DNA of 64,000 nucleotides, taken from positions 530,143-594,142 of the forward strand of contig BDDD01000052.1 in assembly GCA_001972305.1 (NCBI GenBank), in the 5' to 3' direction. The position numbers were made by a program, and so were the translations under genes. The notes below the pieces were generated by a model. The model saw nothing but the letters and a program-made list of their open reading frames with translations, had not been told where the DNA came from and did no database searches. Source of the stretch: Cephalotus follicularis (lineage: Eukaryota; Streptophyta; Magnoliopsida; Oxalidales; Cephalotaceae). Shown piece after piece: positions 9,487 through 21,009 of the stretch. Within the stretch, counting starts at the first letter, position 1. Every line of letters begins with the position of its first letter.

Positions 9487-12350
9487 TGTAATACCCTGCT
9501 TATTCGTATGTGTTTTACGGACTTTTTATGTGTTCGTTTTGGGTTTTTAATATTGTTAATTCTAAATGTCCGGTTGCCCTATGTTTTGGGCCTATGTGAT
9601 TTGGACTGACTGATTCCAGTCCGAATTTTGGATGTGTTAATGCAATATTGGGTTTGGGTTTTTGATTTTATTTAATCAAAATTTTATATTATTAAAACAA
9701 TTAATTTTTATTTTAAAATCATTTTATTCCCTTTTATTTTATTTATTTTACTTATTTTTCCTTATTTTTCCTTTTTCTTTTCTTCCTTCTTTTCCTTCTT
9801 TCCTTTGTTTCTTCTCTTTCTCCCGAACTCACTCTTCTCCCTCATTATTTCTACATGGTGTAATCTTTGTTTCCACTCTAATTCCCTGGAAATCCTCTTT
9901 TCTTCCTTCTTGGTCAGATTTTGTCTCCTCTTTTCCCTTTTGGTGAGAGATATTCCCATTTTATATGTTACCTCCCTTTTCTACAAAGCCACTATCGATT
10001 CTGCATTGTTGGACTTGTTTGATCTGTTGTGGAGTCGTTTCATCAAGTTTGAGGAGGTAATCTCAGTCCTTTAGTTGTTCTTTTGGGTTGAATTCTTCTG
10101 GTTTGTTATGCATATTATGTATCTCCTTGTTTTGGTTTTCTTTGGCTTCCTTTTTGCACAGCCGGTTAACAAGTGTTGTGTAGTGCCCTTCTGCTATTTT
10201 CCGTGTTCTTTATACCATTACAGGTTAGTTAAATTCGTTCCCTACTGTGATGGTTTTGCTACAATGTTATAATTTTAGTTTTATGTTCTTACTGTCCCTT
10301 GGTTTTAATTCCTACATTTATATGTTTAGTCATAAGTGTTAGTAAGTCTGTTAACATGTTTGTTATACCTAGACTTGTCACAAACTGGTTTTAAAAGTCT
10401 GCAAATGATAATGGACAGGAATCTGGACATCATTGAATGCACATGTAAATGTTCTTCTTTCTTTCTCTTAAAGTTAAGCCATTGATCATCTTATTCTGTG
10501 TCAATTCTGTGTATCTATGTCATGTAAATGTCATATATGGTCATATATTTATGTCCTTGTGTCTCTGGCTTAACGTTGTACTCGTTTGAATCAGTTTCTG
10601 TATTGAAATTGTTAAGTTTCTGTTGTTCTGTCGTCCAGAACAGTCGAATATTCTTGTGGACAATCGGCTGGATTGGATGAGCAGTCGATTGCCATATGAA
10701 CACAGTCGACTGTCTTGGGTTGTGTAGTCAACTGGATCTATGTGCCAGTCGACTGCCTGCAATCTGGTTTGAGTAGTCGGCTGGCCCTTGTGATTAGTCG
10801 ACTACCAATCTTCCCCAGTCGGCTGGTGCTCTGTAACAGTCGGCTGTTTTGTCCAGAAAAGTGTTGTTTTCATTTGTTTTGATTCGTTTGTTCCTCTAAT
10901 CGATCCGGGTCTTTTGTAAACACAGTAATGAGTCTGTTTAATGTTTCTGATGTGTCTTAGACTCTTATATGAGTGTTTTTGGGTGTCTTTTAGATTGTTG
11001 TGCTTCAAGGAGGAGTTTGTTTTAAATCATCTATCCGTAAGTGCATTGTGAACGCATAAGTTACGGATCTTCGTTTCTTGATACCCTCATATCGGTTTTA
11101 CTGTAGTAAATAAATGATAGTTTTACTTTATGAATAATGTACGGATTTATATTGTTCCTTGGCTATCTGATTTTTAAAGTGAAAAAAGTTTTGCTTTATG
11201 CTATGCTTCTTCATTTATGAATTTGGAATTGTTTTATGATTTTCACATGTTTCGAAAACGAAGTTGGTTTGGACATTGTAAATGCTTCCGACTTTATTTA
11301 TATGATACGAAATGATACGATATGTTATGATCACCTCTTTATAGCGAAGTATAAATGAGTTGATGATTTGGTTATGAAATGTATGTTATGATACCGTTGT
11401 GAGCGGTTTCCAAATATGTTTTGTGAAAGCACACTTATGTGATTTTAAATTGATTTTGATAAATCAATATTTTTCAAATGATTGAATACTGAGTATTGTA
11501 CCCACCTTTGGGCGTACCATAGGCATGTCGTAGGACTGGCACAGGGACATGACACTTCCGTAGCGGTGTGATTAGTCTACGGCGTCTCTGAATGTTATGA
11601 ATAAATCCCATGAGGTGGATTTATGGATCCGCAATGTGCTAGAGACGTATGAATCAATTCTAGTATATGTTATGTGATCTGAAGTGTGATCATATATGTT
11701 ATATGTGAGAATTGACTTGTGTAGTGTCGTAGACTTCAATTGTAGTGGGCATGTGGAATTAACGCCTCCCTTGCCAATATATGATATGAAATGTGATATG
11801 TATGTGGCTCAGTATGATTCTGTGAATTGTGAAATGACATTTTGAAATATTTCGTAAATGTTTCAAATGATATGAAATTGGTATTTGAATATGATTAAAC
11901 TGTTTTAACTGCTTAAGATTTCCGTTATGAATTTTATTGAAATCTTACTTTTTTAATCTATTGTTTACTGTTTTATTCTCCCTTATCCATATTGAGGTTT
12001 GCTCAGCAGCGTTTTTGTTTTCCATGCGGCAGGTTATCGGGAGCAGCGGGGAAATGTGGGAATGAGAGATGACCACCCTATGTCTTTGGATCCCTAGGAG
12101 TGTGATCCCTGTGTTTTTATATCTAGTGGTTATAAACAATGATACTTATGTTTTTATGTTTTAAATTTTGAACTTAAACATGTTTTAAGTCTTTCCGAAA
12201 ATGCTTAATTGTTAAGTTTTAAGTTTCAATTATGATAAGACCGCCACATTTTGGCTGATATGTTATGTATATGATCAGATATGTTATGATACGTTATGAT
12301 AGGTTCTGTATTATGACCTGTGACGACTCCCGCCGTCCGGGGGTGTTACA
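9487..12350 (+). repeat. Element C 5' LTR
   Basis: Starts TGTAATACCC and ends GGGTGTTACA. A pyrimidine-rich stretch (9720-9960) probably belongs to the transcript leader. A palindrome array follows at 10641-10846. Beyond it the LTR has repeated ATGATA/GTTATGAT-like AT-rich tracts and a conserved tttgctcag...gcgtttttgttttccatgcgg block that is also found in element F. Confidence 0.92.
10641..10846 (+). repeat. TCGA palindrome array (CAGTCGACTG type) in element C 5' LTR
   Basis: Ten sites start at 10641, 10661, 10682, 10703, 10725, 10746, 10774, 10795, 10816 and 10837. Spacings are 20, 21, 21, 22, 21, 28, 21, 21 and 21. Variants are CAGTCGACTG, CAGTCGGCTG and one-base changes; the ~11-bp spacers are unrelated. 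Element F has the same 6+4 layout with the same 28-bp gap. Confidence 0.95.
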
Positions 12351-12355
12351 GATTG

Positions 12356-12366
12356 TGGTATCAGAG
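12356..12366 (+). other. Primer binding site of element C
   Basis: TGGTATCAGAG, tRNA-iMet type, five bases after the LTR end. The next ~150 bases to the gag ATG form an untranslated leader with no other feature I can see. Confidence 0.88.
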
Positions 12367-12520
12367 AATTAGGTTTTGTTTCCTTAGAAGACCTAACTAG
12401 GTTTGACCTGTGAGATTGGGTAGACACTGGGTTAGGCTGCTTCGTTATGATATTATGATATGTTTTCTGTTTCGGTTTCTTTTCCTTGTGATGTTTTATG
12501 TTTTGAGTGCCTTTTCGTAG

Positions 12521-13680
12521 ATGGCACGTACAAGGAACACTGCTCGGAGGACTGCACCTGCTGAGGCTCAAGAAGTTAGAAATGAGCCTACTATGGAGGA
12601 GTTGGTACGTCAGGCAGTCGCTCAGGAGGTACGACACGTGTTTGGTGAACAGAATCAGAATCAGGGTCGTAGGGAGCCGGTTGTGGAGGAGGATGCTCCA
12701 GCTGATGTTCAGTTGGGAAGAGAAGTTGGGGACAGGACTGACACACCTACTTATATCTGGCTAGAGCGGTTCCAGAAGCAGAGACCGTAGTCTTTCAGCT
12801 CAGCCGTGACTCCTGTAGAGGCTGAGCACTGGATTGCGCATATGGACAAGATCTTTGATGTGGTTGGTTGTAGTGATGAGAAAAAGGTTAAGTTAGCTGT
12901 TTACAAGCTTGAGGGTGACGCTCAGAAATGGTGGAAGGCTGTGGATTTGGCTAAGGGTGGTAGCTACGCGGAGAGTTTAACCTGTTCCGAGTTTTGTGAA
13001 GTCTTTTATCAGCAGTACTTTCCCACTGCTGATAAGGAGGCTTATGCCAGGGAGTTCATCAATACAAGACAGAAGGATGGAGAGTCGGTCACGGAGTTTT
13101 TGACCCGTTTTACTAGGCTTGCTGGTTTTGCTGGGTCCGCGGTAGGGACAACACTGGAGCAGGCAGAAAAGTTCAAGTGGAAGTTACACTATCAGCTCCA
13201 GGGTAAACTGATCAACACCAGGTTTGCTGATGTTTCTGAGGTAGCAAATGCGGCAAAGAACATAGAGCTGGAAAGGTTAGATTTCCAGCCAGCTCGTCAG
13301 GAGAGTGACAGAAAGAGAAACAGAGGAGATTCTCAAGGGCAAGGTTTTTGACAGAATAATAAGAATAGAAATGGCAAGCGAGGAAGGAGGAATGATAACC
13401 GGGGACAGCAACAGCCTGGTAATGATCAAAGGCAGACACGGGGAGCTGCGGATGTTCAGATTGCCAAGTGTGATGTTTGCGGTAGACAGCATCCGGTGGG
13501 AGTGTGCTACAAGGCTATCGGGCCCTGTTTTGTGTGTGGTCAGAAAGGACATTTCGTGAAGGATTGTCCAGACCCTCGTGCAAAGGAAATGAAGGGGAAC
13601 AATGCAGATCACGGACAGCGCAATGTGGGAGGTCGTGTCTTTGCTATCACGACTCAGCAGGCTGCTAATGCACCAGGTAC
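12521..13680 (+). pseudogene. gag: Element C gag (in-frame stops)
   Basis: The start is ATG at 12521 (MARTRNTARRTAPAEAQEV). The capsid core shows HWIAHMDKIFDVV, AQKWWKAVDL, FYQQYFPTADKEAYAREF and RQKDGESVTEFLTRFTRLA. A CX2C...H half motif (CDVCGRQHPVGVC) and a complete zinc knuckle CFVCGQKGHFVKDC follow near 13470-13570. Stops occur at 12788 (TAG; the homologous codon in element F is CAG) and 13349 (TGA). The protein would package the RNA into virus-like particles. Everything stays in the same frame as pol, so a single Gag-Pol polyprotein is the ancestral arrangement. Confidence 0.9.
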
Positions 13681-14060
13681 TGTTTCAGGCTTTATTTCTG
13701 TTGGTAATAGTAGGACTTATGTTTTGTATGATATTGGATCGACCCACTTAGTTGTAGCGAGGTCTTTTGTTTAGCATCTTGGGATGTCTTCACAATTGCT
13801 TGATCCGGCTTTGGTTCTTTCGACCCCTACAGGTACATCTGTTGTGATATCTGAGTGTTTTTATGCTTGTCCTCTAGTTTTCGATGATCGGGTCCGAGAT
13901 GCGGATCTCCTGCCTATTGACATGTATGACTTCGATATGATTCTGGGTATGAACTGGTTGGATCGTCATCGGGCTACGATTGACTGCTATGCTTGGAGGG
14001 TTCTGTTTGGGGATGTGAATAGACCTGATTTTGTTTATCAGGATTCACAGCCGAGGAAAG
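13681..14060 (+). pseudogene. pol: Element C aspartic protease
   Basis: The active-site motif reads YVLYDIGSTHLVV where D(T/S)G is expected, so the residue after the catalytic Asp is changed. A TAG at 13772 stands where a Gln codon is likely (before HLGM). The second conserved block [19 protein letters not shown] is present, with Asn for the usual Asp. The domain links gag to RT in one frame. Confidence 0.85.
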
Positions 14061-15076
14061 AAGTGAAAGTTGTCTCTCCTCTGAAGGCTAGGAAGTTGGT
14101 GGCTAAGGGCGCTGAAGGTTTCTTAGCTGTTGTGAAGGATGTCTCGAGGGTTGAGCCTCGCCTTGAAGACTATCATGTGGTCAGAGAATTTTCTGATGTG
14201 TTTCCGGAGGAGTTACCGGGATTGCCACTGCAACGGGAAGTGGAGTTTACCATCGAACTCATTCCTGGAGCGGCACCTTTATCTAAGGCACCTTACAGAA
14301 TGGCACCATTGGAACTGCAAGAATTGGAAGAACAGTTGCAAGAGCTGTTGAATCGGGGTTTCATTCGACCGAGTGTTTCGCCGTGGGGTGCTCCGGTTCT
14401 TTTTGTGAAGAAGAAGGACGGGTCTATGAGGCTATGCATAGACTACAGAGAGTTGAACCGAATTACTGTTCGGAATAAATACTCGCTACCGAGGATTGAT
14501 GACTTGTTTGATCAACTCCAAGGTGCTCGGTATTTCTCGAAGATCGATTTGAGATCGGGATATCATCAGCTTCGTATAAAGGAGGAAGGTGTGCCTAAAA
14601 CTGCTTTCTGTACTCGGTATGGGCATTATGAGTTTTTGGTGATTCCTTTCGGACTCACTAATGCACCGGCAGTTTTCATGGATCTGATGAATAGGATGTT
14701 TCATGAGTACTTGGATCAGTTTGTTATTGTGTTTATAGATGACATTCTTGTGTATTCCAAGTCGAAGGAAGAACATGAAGAGCAGCTTCGCATTGTGCTG
14801 GGTATTCTGAGGAAGAATCAGTTATACGCGAAGTTGTCAAAGTGTGAGTTCTGGTTGGAACATGTGGCATTTTTGGGTCATATGGTTACAGCTGAAGGTA
14901 TCTGTGTGGATCCTGCTAAAGTTGAGGCTATTACCAAATGGCCGAGACCTACCACAGTGACGGAGGTTAGGAGCTTCTTGGGCTTAGCCGGATACTATAG
15001 GCGGTTTGTGGAAGGTTTTTCCTTTATAGCCTTACCACTAACTCAGCTTATGAGAAAAGGAGCTAAGTTTGAGTAG
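14061..15076 (+). pseudogene. pol: Element C reverse transcriptase
   Basis: Nearly complete gypsy RT. In order: [85 protein letters not shown], the catalytic [16 protein letters not shown], and [16 protein letters not shown]. The YIDD-type box is intact. The frame is open from 13784 and stops at 15074 (TAG, probably from a Trp codon) at the RT/RNase H border. It is the best preserved RT in the window. Confidence 0.93.
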
Positions 15077-15530
15077 AATGAGGAGCGAGAAGCAAGCTTC
15101 AAGAAACTGAAGAATGGTCTTGTATCGGCACCGATTCTTCGTTTACCATCTAGGTCGGGCGGATACCAGATTTACAGTGATGCTTCTAAGAAGGGTTTGG
15201 GGTGTGTTTCGATGCAGCATGGTCATGTGATAGCTTATGCTTTGAGACAGTTGAAGCCTTATGAGGTAAACTATTCTACGCATGATCTTGAGTTGGCAGC
15301 AGTAGTGTTTGCATTAAAGATCTGGAGGCACTACTTATACGGTGAAACTTGTGACGTCTTTACCGATCATAAGAGTCTCAAGTATATCTTTACGCAGAAA
15401 AAGTTGAACATGCGTCAGAGAAGATGGTTGGAACTTCTTAAAGACTATGATATAAATATTTAGTACCATCCTGGTAAAGCAAATGTGGTAGCTGATGCTC
15501 TTAGTCGGAAGAGTTCTGGGAGTGTAGCGG
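15077..15530 (+). pseudogene. pol: Element C RNase H
   Basis: Motifs are [45 protein letters not shown] and VVADALSRKS. A TAG at 15461 replaces the codon before YHPGKAN, where Gln is usual. The same frame continues into integrase. Confidence 0.88.
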
Positions 15531-16890
15531 CTTTGCTTACTCAGCCGCAGTTGATAGCCGATATGGAGAGAATGGATTTGCATATGTATGTTCGGGGTTC
15601 TGAAGGTTGTGTTGCTGCAATGAATGTTGAGCCTACTCTTATATCTCGGATTAAGACAGCTCAGAGTGATGATGGTGAACTTTGGGCCTTAGTTCAGAAT
15701 GTTGAAAAGGGTAAGCAATCGGAATTCCGTGTGGATGAGCATGGCGTGATATGGCTGGGTAATCGGTTCTGTGTTCCGTCAGATTCTTCTATCAGAGGTG
15801 CTGTTTTGACAGAGGCACACAGTTCTCCATTTTCTATACATCCGGGTTCTACGAAAATGTATAGAGACTTGAAGAAGAACTTCTGGTGGAATGGAATAAA
15901 AATGGATGTAGCAGAGTACGTTGGGATGTGTTTGATCTGTCAGCAGGTAAAGATTGAGCACCAACGTGCTAGCGGTTTGTTACAGCCCCTAGAAATACCA
16001 GTGTGGAAATGGGAAAGTATTTCGATGGACTTCGTTACGGGCTTACCGAGAACTTTCAGAAGGAACTATGCTATCTGGGTAGTAGTGGATCGATTGACTA
16101 AATCGACTCACTTCTTAGCTATCCGAGAGGACTTCTCTGTTGATCATTTGGCTGAGGTGTTTCAGCAGGAGATAGTGAGACTACATGGGACTCATGTATC
16201 CATTGTTTCGGATCAGGATCCTCGTTTCACTTCGCGTTTTGGAAAGGGTTTCAGAAAGCTTGGGGTACTAGGCTCAGTTACAGTACATCTTTCCATCCAC
16301 AGACCGATGGGCATACTTAGAGAACCATCCAGACCTTAGAGGATATGTTGAGGTCTTGTGCTTTGGAGTGGACTGGGAGTTGGGATGAGTATTTAAGCTT
16401 GGTAGAGTTTGCCTACAATAACAGTTGGCACGCTAGTATCGGTATGGCTCCGTTTGAAGCTATTTATGGGAGTAAGTGTCGAGCTCTGACATGTTGGGAT
16501 GAGGTTGGAGAGCGAGTTATCGAGGGACCTGAGCTAGTGCAGATCACTACCGAGAAAGTGGCAATAGCAAGGGAGAGATTGAAAGCGGCTCAATCTCGAC
16601 AGAAAATTTATGCGGACAGACATTGGAGGGACTTAGAGTTCAAAGTAGGTGAACATGTGTTCTTGAAAGTTTCACCTTGGAAAGGAGTCCGACGTTTTGG
16701 GCTGAAAGGAAAGTTGAGCCCACGGTATATCCGGCCTTTCGAAGTTCTGGAGAAGATAGGCGCGGTTGCATATCGGTTAGCTTTGCCTCCGCAATTAGCA
16801 CATGTTCATAATGTGTTCCACGTGTCCTTACTGAGAGGTTATCAGTATCATCCCCTACATGTGGTTCACTATCCATTCGACAGTATTCGG
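15531..16890 (+). pseudogene. pol: Element C integrase (frameshift)
   Basis: The HHCC domain is visible (FSIHPGSTKMYRDLKKN and CLICQQVKIEH, about 15830-15960). The catalytic core has ISMDFVTGLP, WVVVDRLTKSTHFL and IVSDQDPRFTSRF. A one-base loss near 16236 shifts the frame. In the new frame the stop TAG near 16318 occupies the place of the catalytic Glu in the GQSER motif. The rest of the core (LEYL..EFAYNNSWHASIGMAP region) and the GPY/F module (LSPRYIRPFEVLEKIG) follow in the 16345-17064 frame. Confidence 0.88.
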
Positions 16891-17064
16891 GAGGATCTAT
16901 CTTGTGACGAGGAGGCCGAGGTTATTCTGGATCAACAAGAACGGGTGACACGTAGCAAGACCGTTTCTTTTGTGAAAGTGCTGTGGAGGAATCATCCCGA
17001 CCGTGAGGCTACTTGGGAGCTTGAGGAGCATATTCGGGAGCAATATCCGTACTTGTTTGTTTGA
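16891..17064 (+). pseudogene. pol: Element C chromodomain-like C-terminus
   Basis: The integrase ends in a ~50-residue module containing EAEVILDQQERVTRSK, VKVLWRNHPDREATWE and IREQYPYLFV. This pattern (KVLW..H...EATWE) is typical of the chromodomain of plant chromoviruses, which is thought to steer integration to heterochromatin. It is in frame with the integrase C-terminal part and intact. Confidence 0.85.
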
Positions 17065-17106
17065 GGTTTGTTTATGTTTGTGATTTCAGGACGAAATCTT
17101 CTTTTT

Positions 17107-17118
17107 AGGGGGGGTGGA
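17107..17118 (+). other. Polypurine tract of element C
   Basis: aggggggggtgga directly before the 3' LTR start at 17119; the upstream ttcaggacgaaatctt is the usual gypsy pre-PPT context. Confidence 0.85.
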
Positions 17119-19964
17119 TGTAATACCCTGCTTTTTCGTATGTGTTTTACGGACTTTTTATGTGTTCGTTTCGGGCTTTTAATTTTGTTAATTCTAAATG
17201 TCCGGTTGCCCTATGTTTTGGGCCTATGTGATTTGGACTGACTGATACCAGTCCGAATTTTGGATGTGTTAATGCAATGTTGGGTTTGGGTTTTTGATTT
17301 TATTTAATCAAAATTTTATATTATTAAAACAATTCATTTTTATTTTAAAATCATTTTATTCCCTTTTATTTTACTTATTTTTCCTTCTTCTTCCCTTTTC
17401 TTTTCTTCCTTCTTTTCTTTCTTTCCTTTCTTTCTTCTCCTTCTCCCGAACTCACTCTTCTCCCTCATTATTTCTACACGGTGTAATCTTTCTTTCCATT
17501 CTAATTCCCTGGAAATTCTCTTTTCTTCCTTCTTGGTCAGATTTTGTCTCTTCTTTTCCCTTTTGGTGAGAGATATTGCCATTTTATATGTTACCTCCCT
17601 TTTCTGCAAAGCCACTGCCGATTCTGCATTGTTGGACTTGTTTGATCTGTTGTGGAGTCGTTTCATCAAGTTTGAGGAGGTAATCTCAGTCCTTTAGTTA
17701 TTCTTTTGGGTTGAATTCTTCTGGTTTGTTATGCATATTATGTATCTCCTTGTTTTGGTTTTCTTTGGCTTCCTTTTTGCACAGCCGGTTAACAAGTGTT
17801 GTGTAGTGCCCTTCTGCTGTTTTCCGTGTTCTTTATACCATTACAGGTTAGTTAAATTCGTTCCCTACTGTGATGGTTTTCCTACAATGTTATTATTTCA
17901 GTTTTATGTTCTTACTGTCCCTTGGTTTTAATTCCTACGTTTTTATGTTTAGTCATAAGTGTTAGTAAGTCTGTTAACATGTTTGTTATACCTAGACTTG
18001 TCACAAATCGGTTTTAAAAGTCTGCAAATGATAATGGACAGGAATCTGGACATCATTGAATGCACATGTAAATGTTCTTCTTTCTTTCTCTTAAACTTAA
18101 GGCACTGATCATCCTATTCTGTGTCAATTCTGTGTTTCTATGTCATCTAAATGTCATATATGGTCATATATTTATGTCCTTGTGTCTCTGGTTTAACGTT
18201 GTACTCGTTTGAATCAGTTTCTGTATTGAAATTGTTAAGTTTCTGCTGTTCTATCGTCCAGAACAGTCGGCTGTTCTTGTGGACAGTCGGCTGGATTGGA
18301 TGAGCAGTCGATTGCCATATGAACACAGTCGACTGTCTTGGGTTGTGTAGTCGACTGGATCTATGTGACAGTCGACTGCCTGCATTTTGGTTTGAGTAAT
18401 CGACTGGCCCTTGTGATTAGTCGACTGCCAAGCTTCCCCAGTCAGCTGGTGCTTTGTAACAGTCGGTTGTTTTGTCCAGAAAAGTGTTGTTTTCAACTGT
18501 TTTGATTCGTTTGTTCCTCGAATCTATCCGGGTCTTTTGCAAACACAGTAATGAGTCTGTTTAATGTTTCTGATGTGTCTTAGACTCTTATATGAATGAT
18601 TTTGGGTGTCTTTTAGATTGTTGTGCTTCAAGGAGGAGTTTGTTTTAAATCATCTATCCCTAAGTGCATTGTGAACGCATAAGGTACGGATCTTCATTTC
18701 TTGATACCCTCCTATCGGTTTTACTATAGTAAACAAAAGATAGTTTTACTTTATGAATAATGTACTGATTTCTATCGTTCCTTGGCTATCTGATTTTTAA
18801 AGTGAAAACAGTTTTGCTTTATGCTATGCTTCTTCGTTTATGAATTTGGAATTGTTTTATGATTTTGACATGTTTCGAAAACAAAGTTGGTTTTGACGTT
18901 ATAAATGCTTCCGACTTTATTTATATGATACGAAATGTTATGATCACCTCTTTATAGCGAAGTATAAATGAGTTGATGATTTGGTTATGAAATGTATGTT
19001 ATGATACCGTTGTGAGCGCTTTCCAAATATGTTTTGTGAAAGCGCACTTATGTGATTTTAAATTGATTTTGATAAATCAACATTTTTGAAATGATTGAAT
19101 ACTGAGTATTGTACCTACCTATGGGGCGTACCATAGGCAGGTCGTAGGCCTGGCACGGGGACATGACACTTCCATAGCGGTGTGATTAGTCTACGGCGTC
19201 TCTGAATGTTATGAATAAATCCCATGAAGTGGATTTATGGATCCGCTATGTGATAGAGGCGTATGAATCAATTCTAGTATATGTTATGTGATCTGAGGTG
19301 TGATCAAATATGTGATATGTGAGAATTGACTTGTGTAGTGCCTTACACTTCAATTCTAGTGGGCATGTGGAATTAGTGCCTCCCTTGCCAGTATATGATA
19401 TGAAATGTGATATGTATGTGGCTCAGTATGATTCTATGAATTGTGAATTGACATTTTGAAATGTTTCGTAAATGTTTCGAAAGATATGAAATTGGTATTT
19501 GAATATGATTAAACTGTTTTAACTGCTTAAGAATTCTGTTATGAATTTTATTGAAATCTTACTGTTTTAATCTATCGTTTACTGTTTTATTTTCCCTTAT
19601 CCGTACTGAGGTTTGCTCAACCGCGTTTTTGTTTTCCATGCGGCAGGTTATCGGGAGCATCGGGGAAATGTGTGAACGAGAGATGAGCACCCTATGTCTT
19701 TGGATCCCTAGGACTGTGATCCCTGTGTTTTTATGTCTAGTGGTTATAAACAATGATACTTATGTTTTTATGTTTTAAATTTGGAACTTAAACATGTTTT
19801 AAGTCTTTCTGAAAACACTTAATTGTTAAGTTTGAAGTTTCAGTTATGATAAGACCGCCACGTTTTGGCTGATATGTTATGTATATGATCAGATATGTTA
19901 TGATACGTTATGATAGGTTCTGTATTATGACCTGTGACGACTCCCGCCATCCGGGGGTGCTACA
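17119..19964 (+). repeat. Element C 3' LTR
   Basis: Starts TGTAATACCC, ends GGGTGCTACA (one change from the 5' LTR end), followed by the target duplication GTTAA. Its palindrome array is at 18264-18469 with the same ordering as in the 5' LTR. Confidence 0.92.
18264..18469 (+). repeat. TCGA palindrome array in element C 3' LTR
   Basis: Ten CAGTCGACTG/CAGTCGGCTG-type sites in the same 6+4 layout as at 10641-10846, first spacing 20 bp (18264, 18284). Several sites that are mutated in one LTR are intact in the other. Confidence 0.93.
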
Positions 19965-19969
19965 GTTAA

Positions 19970-20238
19970 CCAGACAAGGCTTAAACACTTCTGTCTTGGC
20001 ATGTCTCCATGATACCATACATTTAAATTTTGATGATTCCCTTATTAGAGCCATTGAAACAAGAATTTGTAATGGTCCTGTCTATTTTGACGGGTATCTA
20101 GACTTAACCATTTCATTAACTAATACTAATATACTTTAAACTTTAAAAATAAACATTAAACTCCATGGTTACAACATGTTTCCTGGATCAGAAATCATAA
20201 CCATTATACATCATGGCCACTCTTGGTATCAGAGCTAA
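19970..20238 (+). pseudogene. Endogenous pararetrovirus movement protein relic, second part
   Basis: The frame resumes after element C with TRQGLNTSVLACLHDT, then GPVYFDGYLDLTISL and later KLHGYNMFPGSEII. These resemble the central and C-terminal blocks of Caulimoviridae movement proteins. One stop lies at 20138. The frame ends at 20236-20238, overlapping a TGGTATCAGAGC sequence (20224-20235). The break point coincides with the GTTAA duplication of element C, so the two parts were contiguous before that insertion. Genus is undetermined. Confidence 0.62.
20224..20235 (+). other. tRNA-iMet-type primer site after the viral relic
   Basis: TGGTATCAGAGC is the minus-strand primer site used by pararetroviruses and by many LTR elements. 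Here it follows the movement-protein relic and has no LTR end upstream, so a pararetroviral origin is likelier than an LTR element. It could be chance or a junction. Confidence 0.5.
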
Positions 20239-20279
20239 AACCCTAAACATTTATTCATTATTAATGAACAATAACAAAA

Positions 20280-20690
20280 AAAAAGAGATAAATTGCTAAA
20301 TTAAAGAAAGGTAGAAGGAGAGGCTACAAATAAATAAAAATAAAAAATGACATAAATATAAAAAATGAATGAAAATATTCCACATTAACAGGAAGTATTT
20401 TGCACTTTTAGATGGAACCTAGATGAATGGTAAAATAATAAATTTAACTTCTCCACATAGGGGCAAGCAGGAAGCAATAACTAAAAAAGAGATAATTTGC
20501 TAAATTAATGAAAGGTAGGAGGAGAGGTTACAAATAAATACAACTAATAAATGACATAAATATAAATAATGAATGAAAATATTCCTCACTAACATGAGGT
20601 AGTCCGCACTTGTAGATGAAACCTAGAAGAATAACAAAAGAATAAATTTAACTTCTACACACAGTTAGGTGGTAGAATCGATCATGTAGA
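20280..20690 (+). repeat. Two-copy tandem duplication, period 204 bp
   Basis: gagata at 20285 and again at 20489 start two diverged copies of an AT-rich, purine-rich unit (aaaggtagaaggagagg, then aataaatgacataaatata, then ttaacttct). No coding frame is visible. It directly follows the primer-site-like sequence and could be viral intergenic DNA. Confidence 0.85.
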
Positions 20691-21009
20691 TGGATCAGTT
20701 AAATAAATAATTTTGCCAGAAATTCAATGAATATGTACCGGAATAGTTTCCTAAAAACTCATTGAATAGTGACAAAAAAATCAATGAATAGTGTTGTTGC
20801 CAAAAATTTCAATGAATATTACTGGAATTGAAAATTTTAATTGGAGTAAATGAATAATACTTACAAGTTTACAACATAAAGGGTAGCTGGAAATTCACTG
20901 GAATAGTTACAAGGAGGGTTGAATAGTTACAATCAGAATGTTTATAATGATCGAAAATGGTTACAGTAATCGGGATCCGAATAGTTACAAGAAGGGTTGA
21001 GGGATTAGA
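20691..21009. other. AT-rich DNA without a recognised feature
   Basis: Contains short repeated phrases (aatgaatagt, aatagttaca) but no open frame, LTR end or RNA gene that I can support. Confidence 0.5.

Larger units (their letters stand above)
9487..19964 (+). mobile_element. Element C: Tekay/Del-like Ty3/gypsy retrotransposon, full structure
   Basis: LTRs of 2864 bp (9487-12350) and 2846 bp (17119-19964) flank a gag-pol region, and a perfect 5-bp duplication GTTAA lies on both sides (9482-9486, 19965-19969). Primer site, gag, protease, RT, RNase H, integrase, chromodomain-like tail and purine tract are in the expected order. Gag to integrase lies in one frame with five in-frame stops and one frameshift, so the copy is not autonomous. 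The two LTRs differ at about 3% of positions in the first 145 bases, suggesting a moderately old insertion. It interrupts the pararetroviral relic. The Tekay/Del assignment rests on long LTRs and the chromodomain-like C-terminus. Confidence 0.93.

Noticed and set aside
9662..10272. Hydrophobic ORFs in the element C LTR (also at 17294-17931)
   Set aside because: They come from T-rich and pyrimidine-rich LTR DNA, recur in both LTRs with changes and show no domain.
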